A DNA stretch of 16,062 nt from JAAZLS01 sp964585925 (GTDB lineage Bacteria; Bacillota; Dethiobacteria; DTU022), in assembly GCA_964585925.1 (NCBI GenBank), contig CAZPFS010000037.1, positions 1-16,062 on the forward strand, read 5' to 3'. Under the pieces are notes generated by a model. That model was not told the origin of the DNA and made no database searches. It worked only from the letters and a program-made list of their open reading frames with translations. A program made the position numbers and the translations under genes. Positions 7,970-14,132 of the stretch are shown here, in pieces; positions within the stretch are counted from its first letter, which is position 1, and each line of letters opens with the position of its first letter.

Positions 7970-9064
7970 ATGAAAATTGTCTATCCCCATATGGGCACCT
8001 TTACCATGGTGGCTAAACAGTTGGTGGAAGATCTGGGGCAGGAGTCCATCACCCCCACCCGACCCACCCGACAAACCCTGGCCTTGGGGGCCAGGTATTC
8101 TCCCGAGTTTGCCTGTATCCCGTTTAAAATATGCCTGGGCACCTACCTGGAGGGTTTGGAAAGGGGCGCCGACACTATTATCAGCGGGGGCGGTTACGGA
8201 CCCTGCCGGGCCGGCTTTTACGGGGAAATCCATCGCCAAATTTTAAATGATCTGGGTTACAATCCAAACATTATCTTCCTGTGGCCCCCCCTGAAAAAAC
8301 CCGTTGATTTTCTCAAAAAAGTTAAGCAGCTGAAGGGGTCGAGCTCCTGGCCGGATCTGGTGAGGGTATTGAGAAAATGCTGGGCCAAGCTCTCCGCTTT
8401 GGACGAACTGGAGCTGGCGGCCCAGGATACCCGTCCCCGGGAACTGGTCCGGGGTGAGACCTCGAAAGCCTTTAATGAGGGAGCCTCCTATTTGAACAGA
8501 GCCAAAACCCTGTCGGAGATTGCCGAGGCCCGGGAGGCGGCAATGCAGAAGATGAGCAGGGTTGTTCTGGACGAAGAAGCAGATCCCCTCCGGGTGGGAA
8601 TTATCGGAGAAATCTATGTCCAATTGGAGCCCTTTGCCAATTTCTACGTGGAAGAAACCTTGGGTCATATGGGGGCTGCCGTTCGGCGCAGCATTTATCT
8701 GACCAGCTATACCAAACATGATGTTTTGTCCACCAAAGGCGATCTGCGCAGCCGGAAATTGGCCGAGCCTTACCTGCCGCTGAGAATCGGCGGCCATGGT
8801 CAGAACAGCGTCGGTGATGTGATCCGCTATTCCCGTCTCGGTTATGATGGGGTGGTGCAGTTGGCCCCCTTCTCCTGTATTCCGGAGATAGTGGCCAAAA
8901 GCCTGATCCCCCACTTGAGCAATCAGTACGGCATTCCCGTATTGACCCTGTTTATTGATGAACAGACCGGCGAAACAGGAGTTCAGACCAGGTTGGAAGC
9001 GTTTGTGGATCTGATGAAACAGACCCGTGAACAAAAAGCGAGCCAAACCGGAAAAACATTGTAA
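7970..9064 (+). CDS. Second DUF2229/HGD-like iron-sulfur protein ('CoA protein activase' type)
   Basis: A 364-residue paralogue of the protein at 4543-5586. It begins MKIVYPHMGTFTMVAKQL and carries RYSPEFACIPFKICLG (Cys49, Cys55), GGGYGPCRAGFYGEI (Cys79), QLAPFSCIPEIVAK (Cys303) and the shared end TLFIDEQTGETGVQTRLEAF. The regularly placed cysteines suggest an iron-sulfur cluster, as in 2-hydroxyacyl-CoA dehydratase subunits. The ATG at 7970 is preferred over the in-frame ATG at 7940, because GGGAGG (7958-7963) lies at good distance and homologues begin at MKI. Together with the first HGD-like protein and the activase it completes a likely three-part ATP-driven electron-transfer complex. It is the last gene of the tight operon; 191 bases separate it from the next gene. 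No terminator was found after it. Confidence 0.88.
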   Translation: MKIVYPHMGTFTMVAKQLVEDLGQESITPTRPTRQTLALGARYSPEFACIPFKICLGTYLEGLERGADTIISGGGYGPCRAGFYGEIHRQILNDLGYNPNIIFLWPPLKKPVDFLKKVKQLKGSSSWPDLVRVLRKCWAKLSALDELELAAQDTRPRELVRGETSKAFNEGASYLNRAKTLSEIAEAREAAMQKMSRVVLDEEADPLRVGIIGEIYVQLEPFANFYVEETLGHMGAAVRRSIYLTSYTKHDVLSTKGDLRSRKLAEPYLPLRIGGHGQNSVGDVIRYSRLGYDGVVQLAPFSCIPEIVAKSLIPHLSNQYGIPVLTLFIDEQTGETGVQTRLEAFVDLMKQTREQKASQTGKTL

Positions 9065-9255
9065 TCTCGGACCGCTGCTCTATCTTCAGGATCATTTTTT
9101 ACCCAGAATATGACAGGATTCGGATGAAAATTATCGCCCACAGGATTGATTTGCCTTTTTTGGCAGAAGATATATCCGGGAATAGAGGTTGAAATCTGAT
9201 AATGTCGAATGTTAGTACAGCAGGGAGAGCATTAATACAAAAGGGAGGGATTATT
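9065..9255. other. Intergenic region before the XRE regulator
   Basis: No gene seen. It contains ACAGGATTGATTT followed by a small stem TGCC-TTTTTT-GGCA (about 9153-9166) and GAATAGAGG. No clear terminator or consensus promoter is present: TTGAAA at 9189-9194 lacks a good -10 hexamer. Confidence 0.35.
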
Positions 9256-9489
9256 ATGTCCGAGAAGCTTGGCAGGAGAATCCGAGCCCTTCGTAGACTG
9301 AAAAGGATAACCCAACAGGAACTGGCGGAAAAGGTACAAATTTCAGTCAGTATGCTCAGCAAAATTGAACGGGGTAACAGGTTGCCCAAGCCTCAGCTTC
9401 TGGAGCACATTGCTTCCAAGCTGAATGTTTCCAGAAATGAACTGTTTGTCATATCGGCAAGTGGAAATAATGAATCAGGAAAAGGATAG
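9256..9489 (+). CDS. Small XRE-family helix-turn-helix regulator
   Basis: A 77-residue protein made almost entirely of one Cro/CI-type HTH domain: RRIRALRRLKRITQQELAEK, then VSMLSKIERGNRLPKPQLLEHIASKLNV (residues about 6-63), followed by a short polar tail. With no second domain, it could bind DNA as a dimer or respond through a partner. ATG 9256 is chosen over an in-frame ATG at 9202 because GGGAGGG (9243-9249) precedes it at 6-7 bases and the HTH begins at once. dusB follows after 16 bases, so the two are probably co-transcribed. The target is unknown; the preceding dehydratase-like operon or itself are natural candidates. Confidence 0.88.
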   Translation: MSEKLGRRIRALRRLKRITQQELAEKVQISVSMLSKIERGNRLPKPQLLEHIASKLNVSRNELFVISASGNNESGKG

Positions 9490-9505
9490 CTGACAGGAGA
9501 CGGCA

Positions 9506-10468
9506 TTGAACATAGGCTCGGTCAAAGTAAACCCGGCAGTGGTGCTGGCGCCCATGGCGGGGATTACAAACCATTCCTTTCGTTTGTTGGCCAGAGAACA
9601 GGGCTGTGGGTTGACCTATTCGGAAATGATCAGCTCCCGGGGGCTGATTCAGGAAAAGGCCGATCGATACCGCGCGCTGGTATATGCCGAGGACCGGGAA
9701 AAGCCGGTTGCTTTTCAACTGTTTGGTTCAGAGCCGGAGATAATGGCTGAAGCAGCCCGCATGCTTGAAACCATGAATGCGGATATAATAGATCTCAATT
9801 TCAGCTGTCCTGCGCCCAAGATTATCTGTCGGGGGCAGGGCGGGGCGTTGATGAAAGATCTGCCCCTTTGTAAAAGGATCATGAAAACGGTAGCGAGGGC
9901 GGTCCGTTGCCCGGTGACGGTAAAGATTCGTGCAGGCTGGGACGATGGCGCCAAAAATGCCCCGGCGCTGGCGGCGCTGGCGGCGGAAGCCGGTATGAAA
10001 GCGGTGGCTGTTCATGGGAGAACAGTGTTGCAGGGTTTTGAAGGCCGGGCGGACTGGGGGATCATCCGGGAAATAAAACGGGCTGTACCCGAGTTGACTG
10101 TGATTGGAAATGGAGATTTAAAAGATCCGGCTGATATAGATCTCAAACTGCGGCAAACCGGATGCGACGGGGTGATGATCGGGCGCGCCGCCCGGGGAAA
10201 TCCCTGGATATTCAAGCAGGTGAAACACTGGCTGGAAAAGGGAGAGCTGATTCCCGGCCCCAGAGGCGCCGAAATCAGGGAGATGGTTTTACGGCACCTG
10301 GATCTGTTGTGCCGCCTAAAAGGCGAAAGGACCGCTGTTCTTGAGATGCGCCGCCAGGCAGCCTTCTATATCAAGGGAATGCGGGGGGCGCCGGAGGTTC
10401 GCCGGCAGTTAATGTCCGCGGTCAGCAGCCCGCAGATATCGGCCCTGATCACGGAATTTCTTCCCTGA
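9506..10468 (+). CDS. dusB: tRNA-dihydrouridine synthase, DusB type
   Basis: A 320-residue FMN-dependent TIM-barrel enzyme that reduces uridines in the tRNA D-loop to dihydrouridine using NADPH. Visible motifs are VLAPMAGITNHSFR (13-26), the active-site loop LNFSCPAPKIICRGQGGALM (97-116, Cys101 as general acid), VKIRAGWDD (139-147), VHGRT (169-173), GNGDL (201-205) and GVMIGRAARGNPWIF (222-236, phosphate binding). The C-terminal helical domain follows. Start TTG 9506 has AGGAGA (9495-9500) upstream. The usual 'NxGCP' is FSCP here, a mild variation. It ends 39 bases before a strong terminator. A DusB enzyme is a housekeeping function and gives no clear link to the neighbouring operons. Confidence 0.95.
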   Translation: MNIGSVKVNPAVVLAPMAGITNHSFRLLAREQGCGLTYSEMISSRGLIQEKADRYRALVYAEDREKPVAFQLFGSEPEIMAEAARMLETMNADIIDLNFSCPAPKIICRGQGGALMKDLPLCKRIMKTVARAVRCPVTVKIRAGWDDGAKNAPALAALAAEAGMKAVAVHGRTVLQGFEGRADWGIIREIKRAVPELTVIGNGDLKDPADIDLKLRQTGCDGVMIGRAARGNPWIFKQVKHWLEKGELIPGPRGAEIREMVLRHLDLLCRLKGERTAVLEMRRQAAFYIKGMRGAPEVRRQLMSAVSSPQISALITEFLP

Positions 10469-10507
10469 TCCCGCCGCAAGGACGAGCCGCAAAAAAACAT
10501 CTATTTC

Positions 10508-10535
10508 AAAGAGGCAAACCGGAGCCTCTTTTTTT
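10508..10535 (+). terminator. Intrinsic terminator after dusB
   Basis: AAAGAGGC (10508-10515) pairs with GCCTCTTT (10524-10531) around an 8-base loop, and a run of seven T follows (10529-10535). Canonical rho-independent terminator closing the preceding unit. Confidence 0.9.
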
Positions 10536-10569
10536 ATATCCTTTCCATGGTTTATTTTCAAAAATATAG

Positions 10570-10598
10570 TTGTGCGGAACAATAGCGTATGTTAAGAT
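10570..10598 (+). promoter_or_regulatory. Probable sigma-A promoter of the HTH regulator gene
   Basis: TTGTGC (10570-10575), a 17-base spacer and TAAGAT (10593-10598) lie after the dusB terminator and 40 bases before the regulator gene. The hexamers match consensus at 3/6 and 4/6, so this is a moderate promoter. The palindromes just downstream would overlap the transcription start. Confidence 0.5.
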
Positions 10599-10603
10599 GA
10601 TCG

Positions 10604-10625
10604 TGTGATCACATAACTGTGCACA
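10604..10625 (+). promoter_or_regulatory. Two adjacent palindromes, candidate operator
   Basis: TGTGATCACA (10604-10613) is a perfect 10-base palindrome. TGTGCACA (10618-10625) is a perfect 8-base palindrome whose centre is 13 bases further on. Both begin TGTG and lie between the likely -10 box and the ribosome site of the HTH gene, where a repressor would block transcription. Autoregulation by the encoded HTH protein is the simplest reading, but it is inference. Confidence 0.45.
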
Positions 10626-10637
10626 AAGGAGAGGCTC

Positions 10638-11168
10638 ATGGAATTTGAACAAACCGTCCGGATTGGCGATAAGGTAATAAGCGTTGACCGGGCGGTGCGT
10701 GTATTGAACCAGGTTTTACGCCTCCGCTCGCAGGGCCTTTCCCAGCAGGAAGTGGCAAAGCGTCTTTCCCTGGACCGGAGTTTTGTCTCCCGTTTGGAGG
10801 CGATTGGCGAAGTCCGCAAGGGAAAACGGGTGGCGGTAATAGGTTTCCCTATTGAGAACAAGCAGGAATTGATCCATATTTGCCGGGAGCGAGGACTGGA
10901 TTTTACCTTTTTATTGAGCAATCAGGAGAGATGGTCGCTGGTTGGCCGGCAGAAAGCCCTGGATTTTTTTAATCAGGCCATGGAGATTATTTCCCGGCTC
11001 AAGGAATATGACACCCTGATTCTGATTACTTCCGAGCGCTGGTACCGGCTGGCGGAAGCCCTGCTGGACCTGCAGATAATTTTTGTAAACCTGGGCCCTA
11101 CCCCGGTAGAGAAAAATTGCCGGGTGGATCCGGCACTGTTTGAGCGGACCCTTCGGGATATTGTATAA
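10638..11168 (+). CDS. HTH-domain regulator with an uncharacterised C-terminal domain
   Basis: A 176-residue protein. Residues about 18-56 form an HTH (RSQGLSQQEVAKRLSLDRSFVSRLEAIG), of the kind found in site-specific DNA binders. After KGKRVAVIGFP (62-71) the rest looks like an alpha/beta domain: VAVIGFP, LDFTFLLSN, DTLILITSERW and IIFVNLGPTPVEKN read as successive beta strands. I do not recognise this second domain; it may sense a small molecule. GGAGAGG (10628-10634) lies 3-4 bases before the ATG. The gene has its own promoter with palindromes and is followed, after 111 bases, by two genes in the same direction that it may control. Confidence 0.75.
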   Translation: MEFEQTVRIGDKVISVDRAVRVLNQVLRLRSQGLSQQEVAKRLSLDRSFVSRLEAIGEVRKGKRVAVIGFPIENKQELIHICRERGLDFTFLLSNQERWSLVGRQKALDFFNQAMEIISRLKEYDTLILITSERWYRLAEALLDLQIIFVNLGPTPVEKNCRVDPALFERTLRDIV

Positions 11169-11187
11169 AAGCCCTCCACCGGGGACC

Positions 11188-11216
11188 TTGGGCAATTCAA
11201 TTCAACAGTGTTAAAT
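11188..11216 (+). promoter_or_regulatory. Possible promoter of the 11280 gene
   Basis: TTGGGC (11188-11193), a 17-base spacer and TTAAAT (11211-11216) lie in the 111-base gap ahead of the next gene. Match is 3/6 and 4/6. Weak; the gene could also be read through from 10638. Confidence 0.25.
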
Positions 11217-11279
11217 GATTTTTGTTAGTAAGCCGGTATTTATTTTGATCTGAGTCTGATTAATTCTGGGGGTGAGGTT

Positions 11280-12176
11280 TTGAAGCAGGTTGTGGGAATA
11301 AGTTTGGGATCATCGGAACGGGATCACTCGGTTGACGTTAACCTGATGGATACAGATTGTCAGGTGAGGCGAATCGGCACCAACGGCGATGTGAACAAGA
11401 TGATCGCCATCATCAAGGATCTGGACGGCAAGGTCGATGCTTTCGGGTTGGGAGGAATTGACCGCTACATTCATGCCGTGGATCGCCGCTACGAGTTTTG
11501 TGATGCCCGCCGCATTGTTCAGGCTGCCCAAAAAACACCGATCGTGGACGGCTCGGGTTTAAAGAATACACTGGAACGGCAGGTCATCGAGTACCTGGCG
11601 GAGCATACCGGCCTGTTTCGGGAACCGAAGAAGGCTTTAATAATATGCGCCATGGACCGGCTGGGGATGGCTCAGGCTCTGAGCCAGGCCGGCTGTACCA
11701 TGACCTACGGCGATGTAATGTTTGTATTGAATCTGCCATTTCCATTGGTATCGCTGAAAGCCCTGGCCACCTGGGCCCGGGTGTTGATGCCGTTGATCAG
11801 CCGCCTTCCCTTCAAACTGGTTTATCCTACCGGGGACAAACAGAAAGAAAACACCCCCCGTCACGAACGATACTTTATGGAAAATGATATTATAGCCGGT
11901 GATTTCCACTATATCAGGCGCTATGCCCCTCCGATTTTGCCGGGCAAGATTATAATTACCAATACAGTCACTGCCGCAGATATTGAAGATTTGCGGAACA
12001 GACAGGTTAAAACCCTGATCACTACCACCCCCGAAATGGAGGGACGTTCATTCGGAACAAATATCATGGAGGCGCTGATGGTTTGTCTATCCGGCAAAAA
12101 CAGTGAACTTACCGCACAGGAATACAACCGGATGTTATTGGAATTAAAATTTGCTCCCCGGATTGTAAATTTTTAA
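11280..12176 (+). CDS. Conserved protein of the family labelled 'quinate 5-dehydrogenase'; function uncertain
   Basis: A 298-residue cytoplasmic protein with no membrane segment. It begins VVGISLGSSERDHSVDVNLM and contains FGLGGIDRYIHAVDRRYEF (55-73), VDGSGLKNTLERQVI (89-103), PKKALIICAMDRLGMAQAL (116-134), TYGDVMFVLNLPFP (142-155), IITNTVTAADIEDL (225-238) and TLITTTPEMEGRSFGTN (245-261). I recall this family carrying the database name quinate 5-dehydrogenase in Peptococcaceae, but I see neither the glycine-rich GxGxxG nucleotide loop nor the shikimate/quinate binding motif of true shikimate dehydrogenases, so the name is doubtful. TTG 11280 is the start, with GGGGGTGAGG (11268-11277) upstream. 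It lies 42 bases before the AAR-like gene, probably one operon. A role alongside that reductase is the best contextual guess. Confidence 0.75.
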   Translation: MKQVVGISLGSSERDHSVDVNLMDTDCQVRRIGTNGDVNKMIAIIKDLDGKVDAFGLGGIDRYIHAVDRRYEFCDARRIVQAAQKTPIVDGSGLKNTLERQVIEYLAEHTGLFREPKKALIICAMDRLGMAQALSQAGCTMTYGDVMFVLNLPFPLVSLKALATWARVLMPLISRLPFKLVYPTGDKQKENTPRHERYFMENDIIAGDFHYIRRYAPPILPGKIIITNTVTAADIEDLRNRQVKTLITTTPEMEGRSFGTNIMEALMVCLSGKNSELTAQEYNRMLLELKFAPRIVNF

Positions 12177-12218
12177 ATCCGGCTCAGGGAATGGAAGGGA
12201 CGGAAAGAAAAATATCTG

Positions 12219-13325
12219 ATGAACAATAAATTTGGATTTATAGTTCACCCCCTGTCGTTGGATGATGCCTGCCGCGCTATGCGTTTTTTGAAAGCCTGTC
12301 CGGCCGGCTTGGCCGGCCGGGTACTGCGCACAATTCCTCCGTTCAAGGTGTCTGAAATTACCGGGATTGAGTCCGGTTATGGCGAGACGTCCGGCTATTT
12401 TGTTTCTACCAATTTAACCACCAGACAAATACAGGAGCTTCCCCCGAAGTATGTTATGCAAAAAATTATAAAATCGGGGAGGCTGGCTCAGAATCTCGGC
12501 GCACGCATTATCGGGCTGGGCGCCATGACCGCCGTAGCGGGAGACGGCGGTATTACCGTGGCTCGCCACCTGAAAGTAGCCGTTACCACCGGCAATAGCT
12601 ATACGGTGGCCGCCGCTCTGGAAGCCACCGGAAAAGCGGCTGAGCTGATGGGGATTGATTTAACGCGGGCCGAGGTGATGATCCTCGGCGCAACCGGATC
12701 TATCGGCAACGCCTGTGCGCGGATACTTGCCGGGGAAGGGGTGAACCGCCTTACCCTGGTGGCCCGGGATCAGCGGCGGCTGGAGAACCTGGCCCAAAAA
12801 ATCCTCTATGACACGGGTGTTTCCTGCAAGGTTACCAATGAGCTCAAAAAAAATGCCCCCCGGGCGGAGGTTATTGTGGCCGTAAGCAGCTCGGCGGAAA
12901 CCCTTCTGGAGCCGGAAGACTTGCGGCCGGGTGCGGTGGTCTGCGATGTGGCCCGACCTCGTGATATTTCCAGCCGGGTGGCGGGCTGTCGTGACGACGT
13001 GTTGGTAATCGAGGGAGGGGTGATCGAAGTGCCGGGGAATGTCAATTTCAATTTTAATTTTGGGTTTCCCCCCCACCAGGCCTATGCTTGCATGGCGGAA
13101 ACCATGATTTTGGCTCTGGAAAAACGCTTCGAAAATTTTTCCCTGGGACGGGAACTCCGCCTGGATAAAGTGTTGGAAATTCGTCGGTTGGCTGAAAAGC
13201 ATGGATTCAGGCTGGCCGGTTTTCGGAGTTTTGAACGGATCATCACCGGCGAACAAATTGCCCGCATAAAAGGCAACGCACTTTTGAAACTGCAGGATCA
13301 GGAAAAATGTGAGAGCAAAAAATAA
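12219..13325 (+). CDS. Acyl-ACP reductase (AAR)-like dehydrogenase, COG5322 family
   Basis: A 368-residue NAD(P)-dependent oxidoreductase. The Rossmann loop is VMILGATGSIGNACARIL (153-170, GATGSIG). It matches the cyanobacterial long-chain acyl-ACP reductase along its length as I recall that sequence: an N-terminal FGFIVHPLSLDDA, a middle TTGNSYTVAAALEATGKAAELMGIDL (123-148), and a C-terminal IEGGVIEVPGN, QAYACMAETMILALE and FSLGRELRLDKVLEI. Cys291 in AYACMAE aligns with the acyl-thioester cysteine of that enzyme (Cys294 of Synechococcus elongatus AAR). AAR reduces acyl-ACP/acyl-CoA to aldehyde with NADPH. Automated naming as shikimate or amino-acid dehydrogenase is likely, but a shikimate site is not seen. 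No aldehyde-deformylating oxygenase is nearby. The ribosome site is weak (GGAAGGG is far from ATG 12219). A 30-residue C-terminal extension follows the AAR-like end. Confidence 0.82.
   Translation: MNNKFGFIVHPLSLDDACRAMRFLKACPAGLAGRVLRTIPPFKVSEITGIESGYGETSGYFVSTNLTTRQIQELPPKYVMQKIIKSGRLAQNLGARIIGLGAMTAVAGDGGITVARHLKVAVTTGNSYTVAAALEATGKAAELMGIDLTRAEVMILGATGSIGNACARILAGEGVNRLTLVARDQRRLENLAQKILYDTGVSCKVTNELKKNAPRAEVIVAVSSSAETLLEPEDLRPGAVVCDVARPRDISSRVAGCRDDVLVIEGGVIEVPGNVNFNFNFGFPPHQAYACMAETMILALEKRFENFSLGRELRLDKVLEIRRLAEKHGFRLAGFRSFERIITGEQIARIKGNALLKLQDQEKCESKK
12300..12320 (+). repeat. Very strong GC hairpin inside the AAR-like coding region
   Basis: CCGGCCGGC (12300-12308) pairs perfectly with GCCGGCCGG (12312-12320) around a 3-base loop, about 80 bases after the start codon. 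It encodes part of CPAGLAGRV. It may be a chance product of Ala/Gly codons or a pause/attenuation element. Confidence 0.5.
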
Positions 13326-13428
13326 TTTCGCCTGCGGCCGCGCCCTTTTTAGCCTCAGTCCCGCCAAATCAGGATGTTTTCCTATAAGCGGCCACTGATT
13401 TTCCCCTTCAATTATGAGGCCTTTTTTC

Positions 13429-13457
13429 TTGACAACGCCAAAAGGGATCTATATAAT
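13429..13457 (+). promoter_or_regulatory. Perfect-consensus sigma-A promoter of greA-lysS
   Basis: TTGACA (13429-13434), exactly 17 bases, TATAAT (13452-13457): both hexamers and spacing match the consensus fully. The expected start is near 13464, leaving a leader of about 170 bases before greA. Confidence 0.92.
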
Positions 13458-13463
13458 TTAGTA

Positions 13464-13634
13464 ACGAAAAAAACCGAGGTGTTGGGAATCAACAAACGAA
13501 AAGCATGGTTTTCAGAAAAGTGTCAAGCAGGCTTGGCACTATATTTATGATGATTTATAGCACCTTTCCAGCATTATCGGTAGTTTGTTGAACAAATATA
13601 GTCCTTTATCATCCAGAAAAAAGGAGCGGAAGTA
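13464..13634 (+). other. Long 5' leader of greA with small stem-loops
   Basis: This fills most of the gap between the AAR-like gene and greA. It contains a stem GTGTCAAG (13520-13527) / CTTGGCAC (13532-13539) with loop CAGG and one G-U pair, a small TGTTG-GGAAT-CAACA stem near 13480, and TTTGTTGAACAAA near 13584. No T-box sequence (the AGGGTGGNACCGCG core) is present, so tRNA-sensing control of lysS is not supported. No known riboswitch is recognised. Upstream, 13326-13428 holds an AAATCAG/CTGATTT pair (13366-13372 / 13395-13401) that could be a weak terminator for the AAR operon. Confidence 0.4.
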
Positions 13635-14108
13635 ATGTCGAGTAACGAAATCCTGTTAACAAAAGATGGCCTTGAAAAACTGGAAAAAGAGCTGGATTTT
13701 TTGAAATCTGTCAAACGGAAACAAATTGCCTCCCGAATCAAGGAGGCAATTTCTTACGGGGATATCACCGAAAACTCCGAGTATGAAAATGCCAAAAACG
13801 AACAGGCTTTTGTCGAAGGCAGGATAGTCACTCTGGAGAAGATACTCCGCCATGCCCGTATTCTGGAAAAAAGTGACAACGACAACAGCTATGTGGCTTT
13901 GGGTTCTACCGTAAAGCTAAAAGATCTGGATACCGGGCAGGATTACATTTATACTATAGTAGGAACTGCAGAAGCAGATCCCAGGGCTAATAAAATATCC
14001 AATGAATCCCCGGTGGGAAAATCAGTTCTGGGTCTTGAGGTTGGGCAAGAGGTTGAATTAAATGTGCCGGGGGGGGTTTTTAAATATAAAGTACTGGAAA
14101 TAAGCTAA
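13635..14108 (+). CDS. greA: Transcription elongation factor GreA
   Basis: A 157-residue protein, the normal GreA length. The N-terminal antiparallel coiled coil (about 8-75) has the family signature ISYGDITENSEYENAKNEQA (39-58), with acidic residues at the tip that are inserted into the RNA polymerase secondary channel. The C-terminal FKBP-like domain (about 82-157) contains YTIVGTAEADP, SPVGKSVLG and GGVFKYKVLEI. GreA stimulates cleavage of backtracked transcripts. ATG 13635 follows AAGGAG (13620-13625). lysS starts 24 bases downstream, so the two form one operon behind the consensus promoter. Confidence 0.97.
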   Translation: MSSNEILLTKDGLEKLEKELDFLKSVKRKQIASRIKEAISYGDITENSEYENAKNEQAFVEGRIVTLEKILRHARILEKSDNDNSYVALGSTVKLKDLDTGQDYIYTIVGTAEADPRANKISNESPVGKSVLGLEVGQEVELNVPGGVFKYKVLEIS

Positions 14109-14132
14109 CAGTAAACGGGGGGAGACTTTTTT

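Noticed and set aside
8243..9046. Long (267-codon) minus-strand frame opposite the second HGD-like gene
   Set aside because: Antisense shadow caused by codon bias in the GC-rich plus-strand gene; no recognisable protein features.
12660..13367. Long (235-codon) minus-strand frame opposite the AAR-like gene
   Set aside because: Antisense shadow of a well-supported gene; no family motif and no ribosome site.
13464..13634. T-box riboswitch controlling lysS
   Set aside because: The conserved T-box core and an antiterminator/terminator pair are absent.
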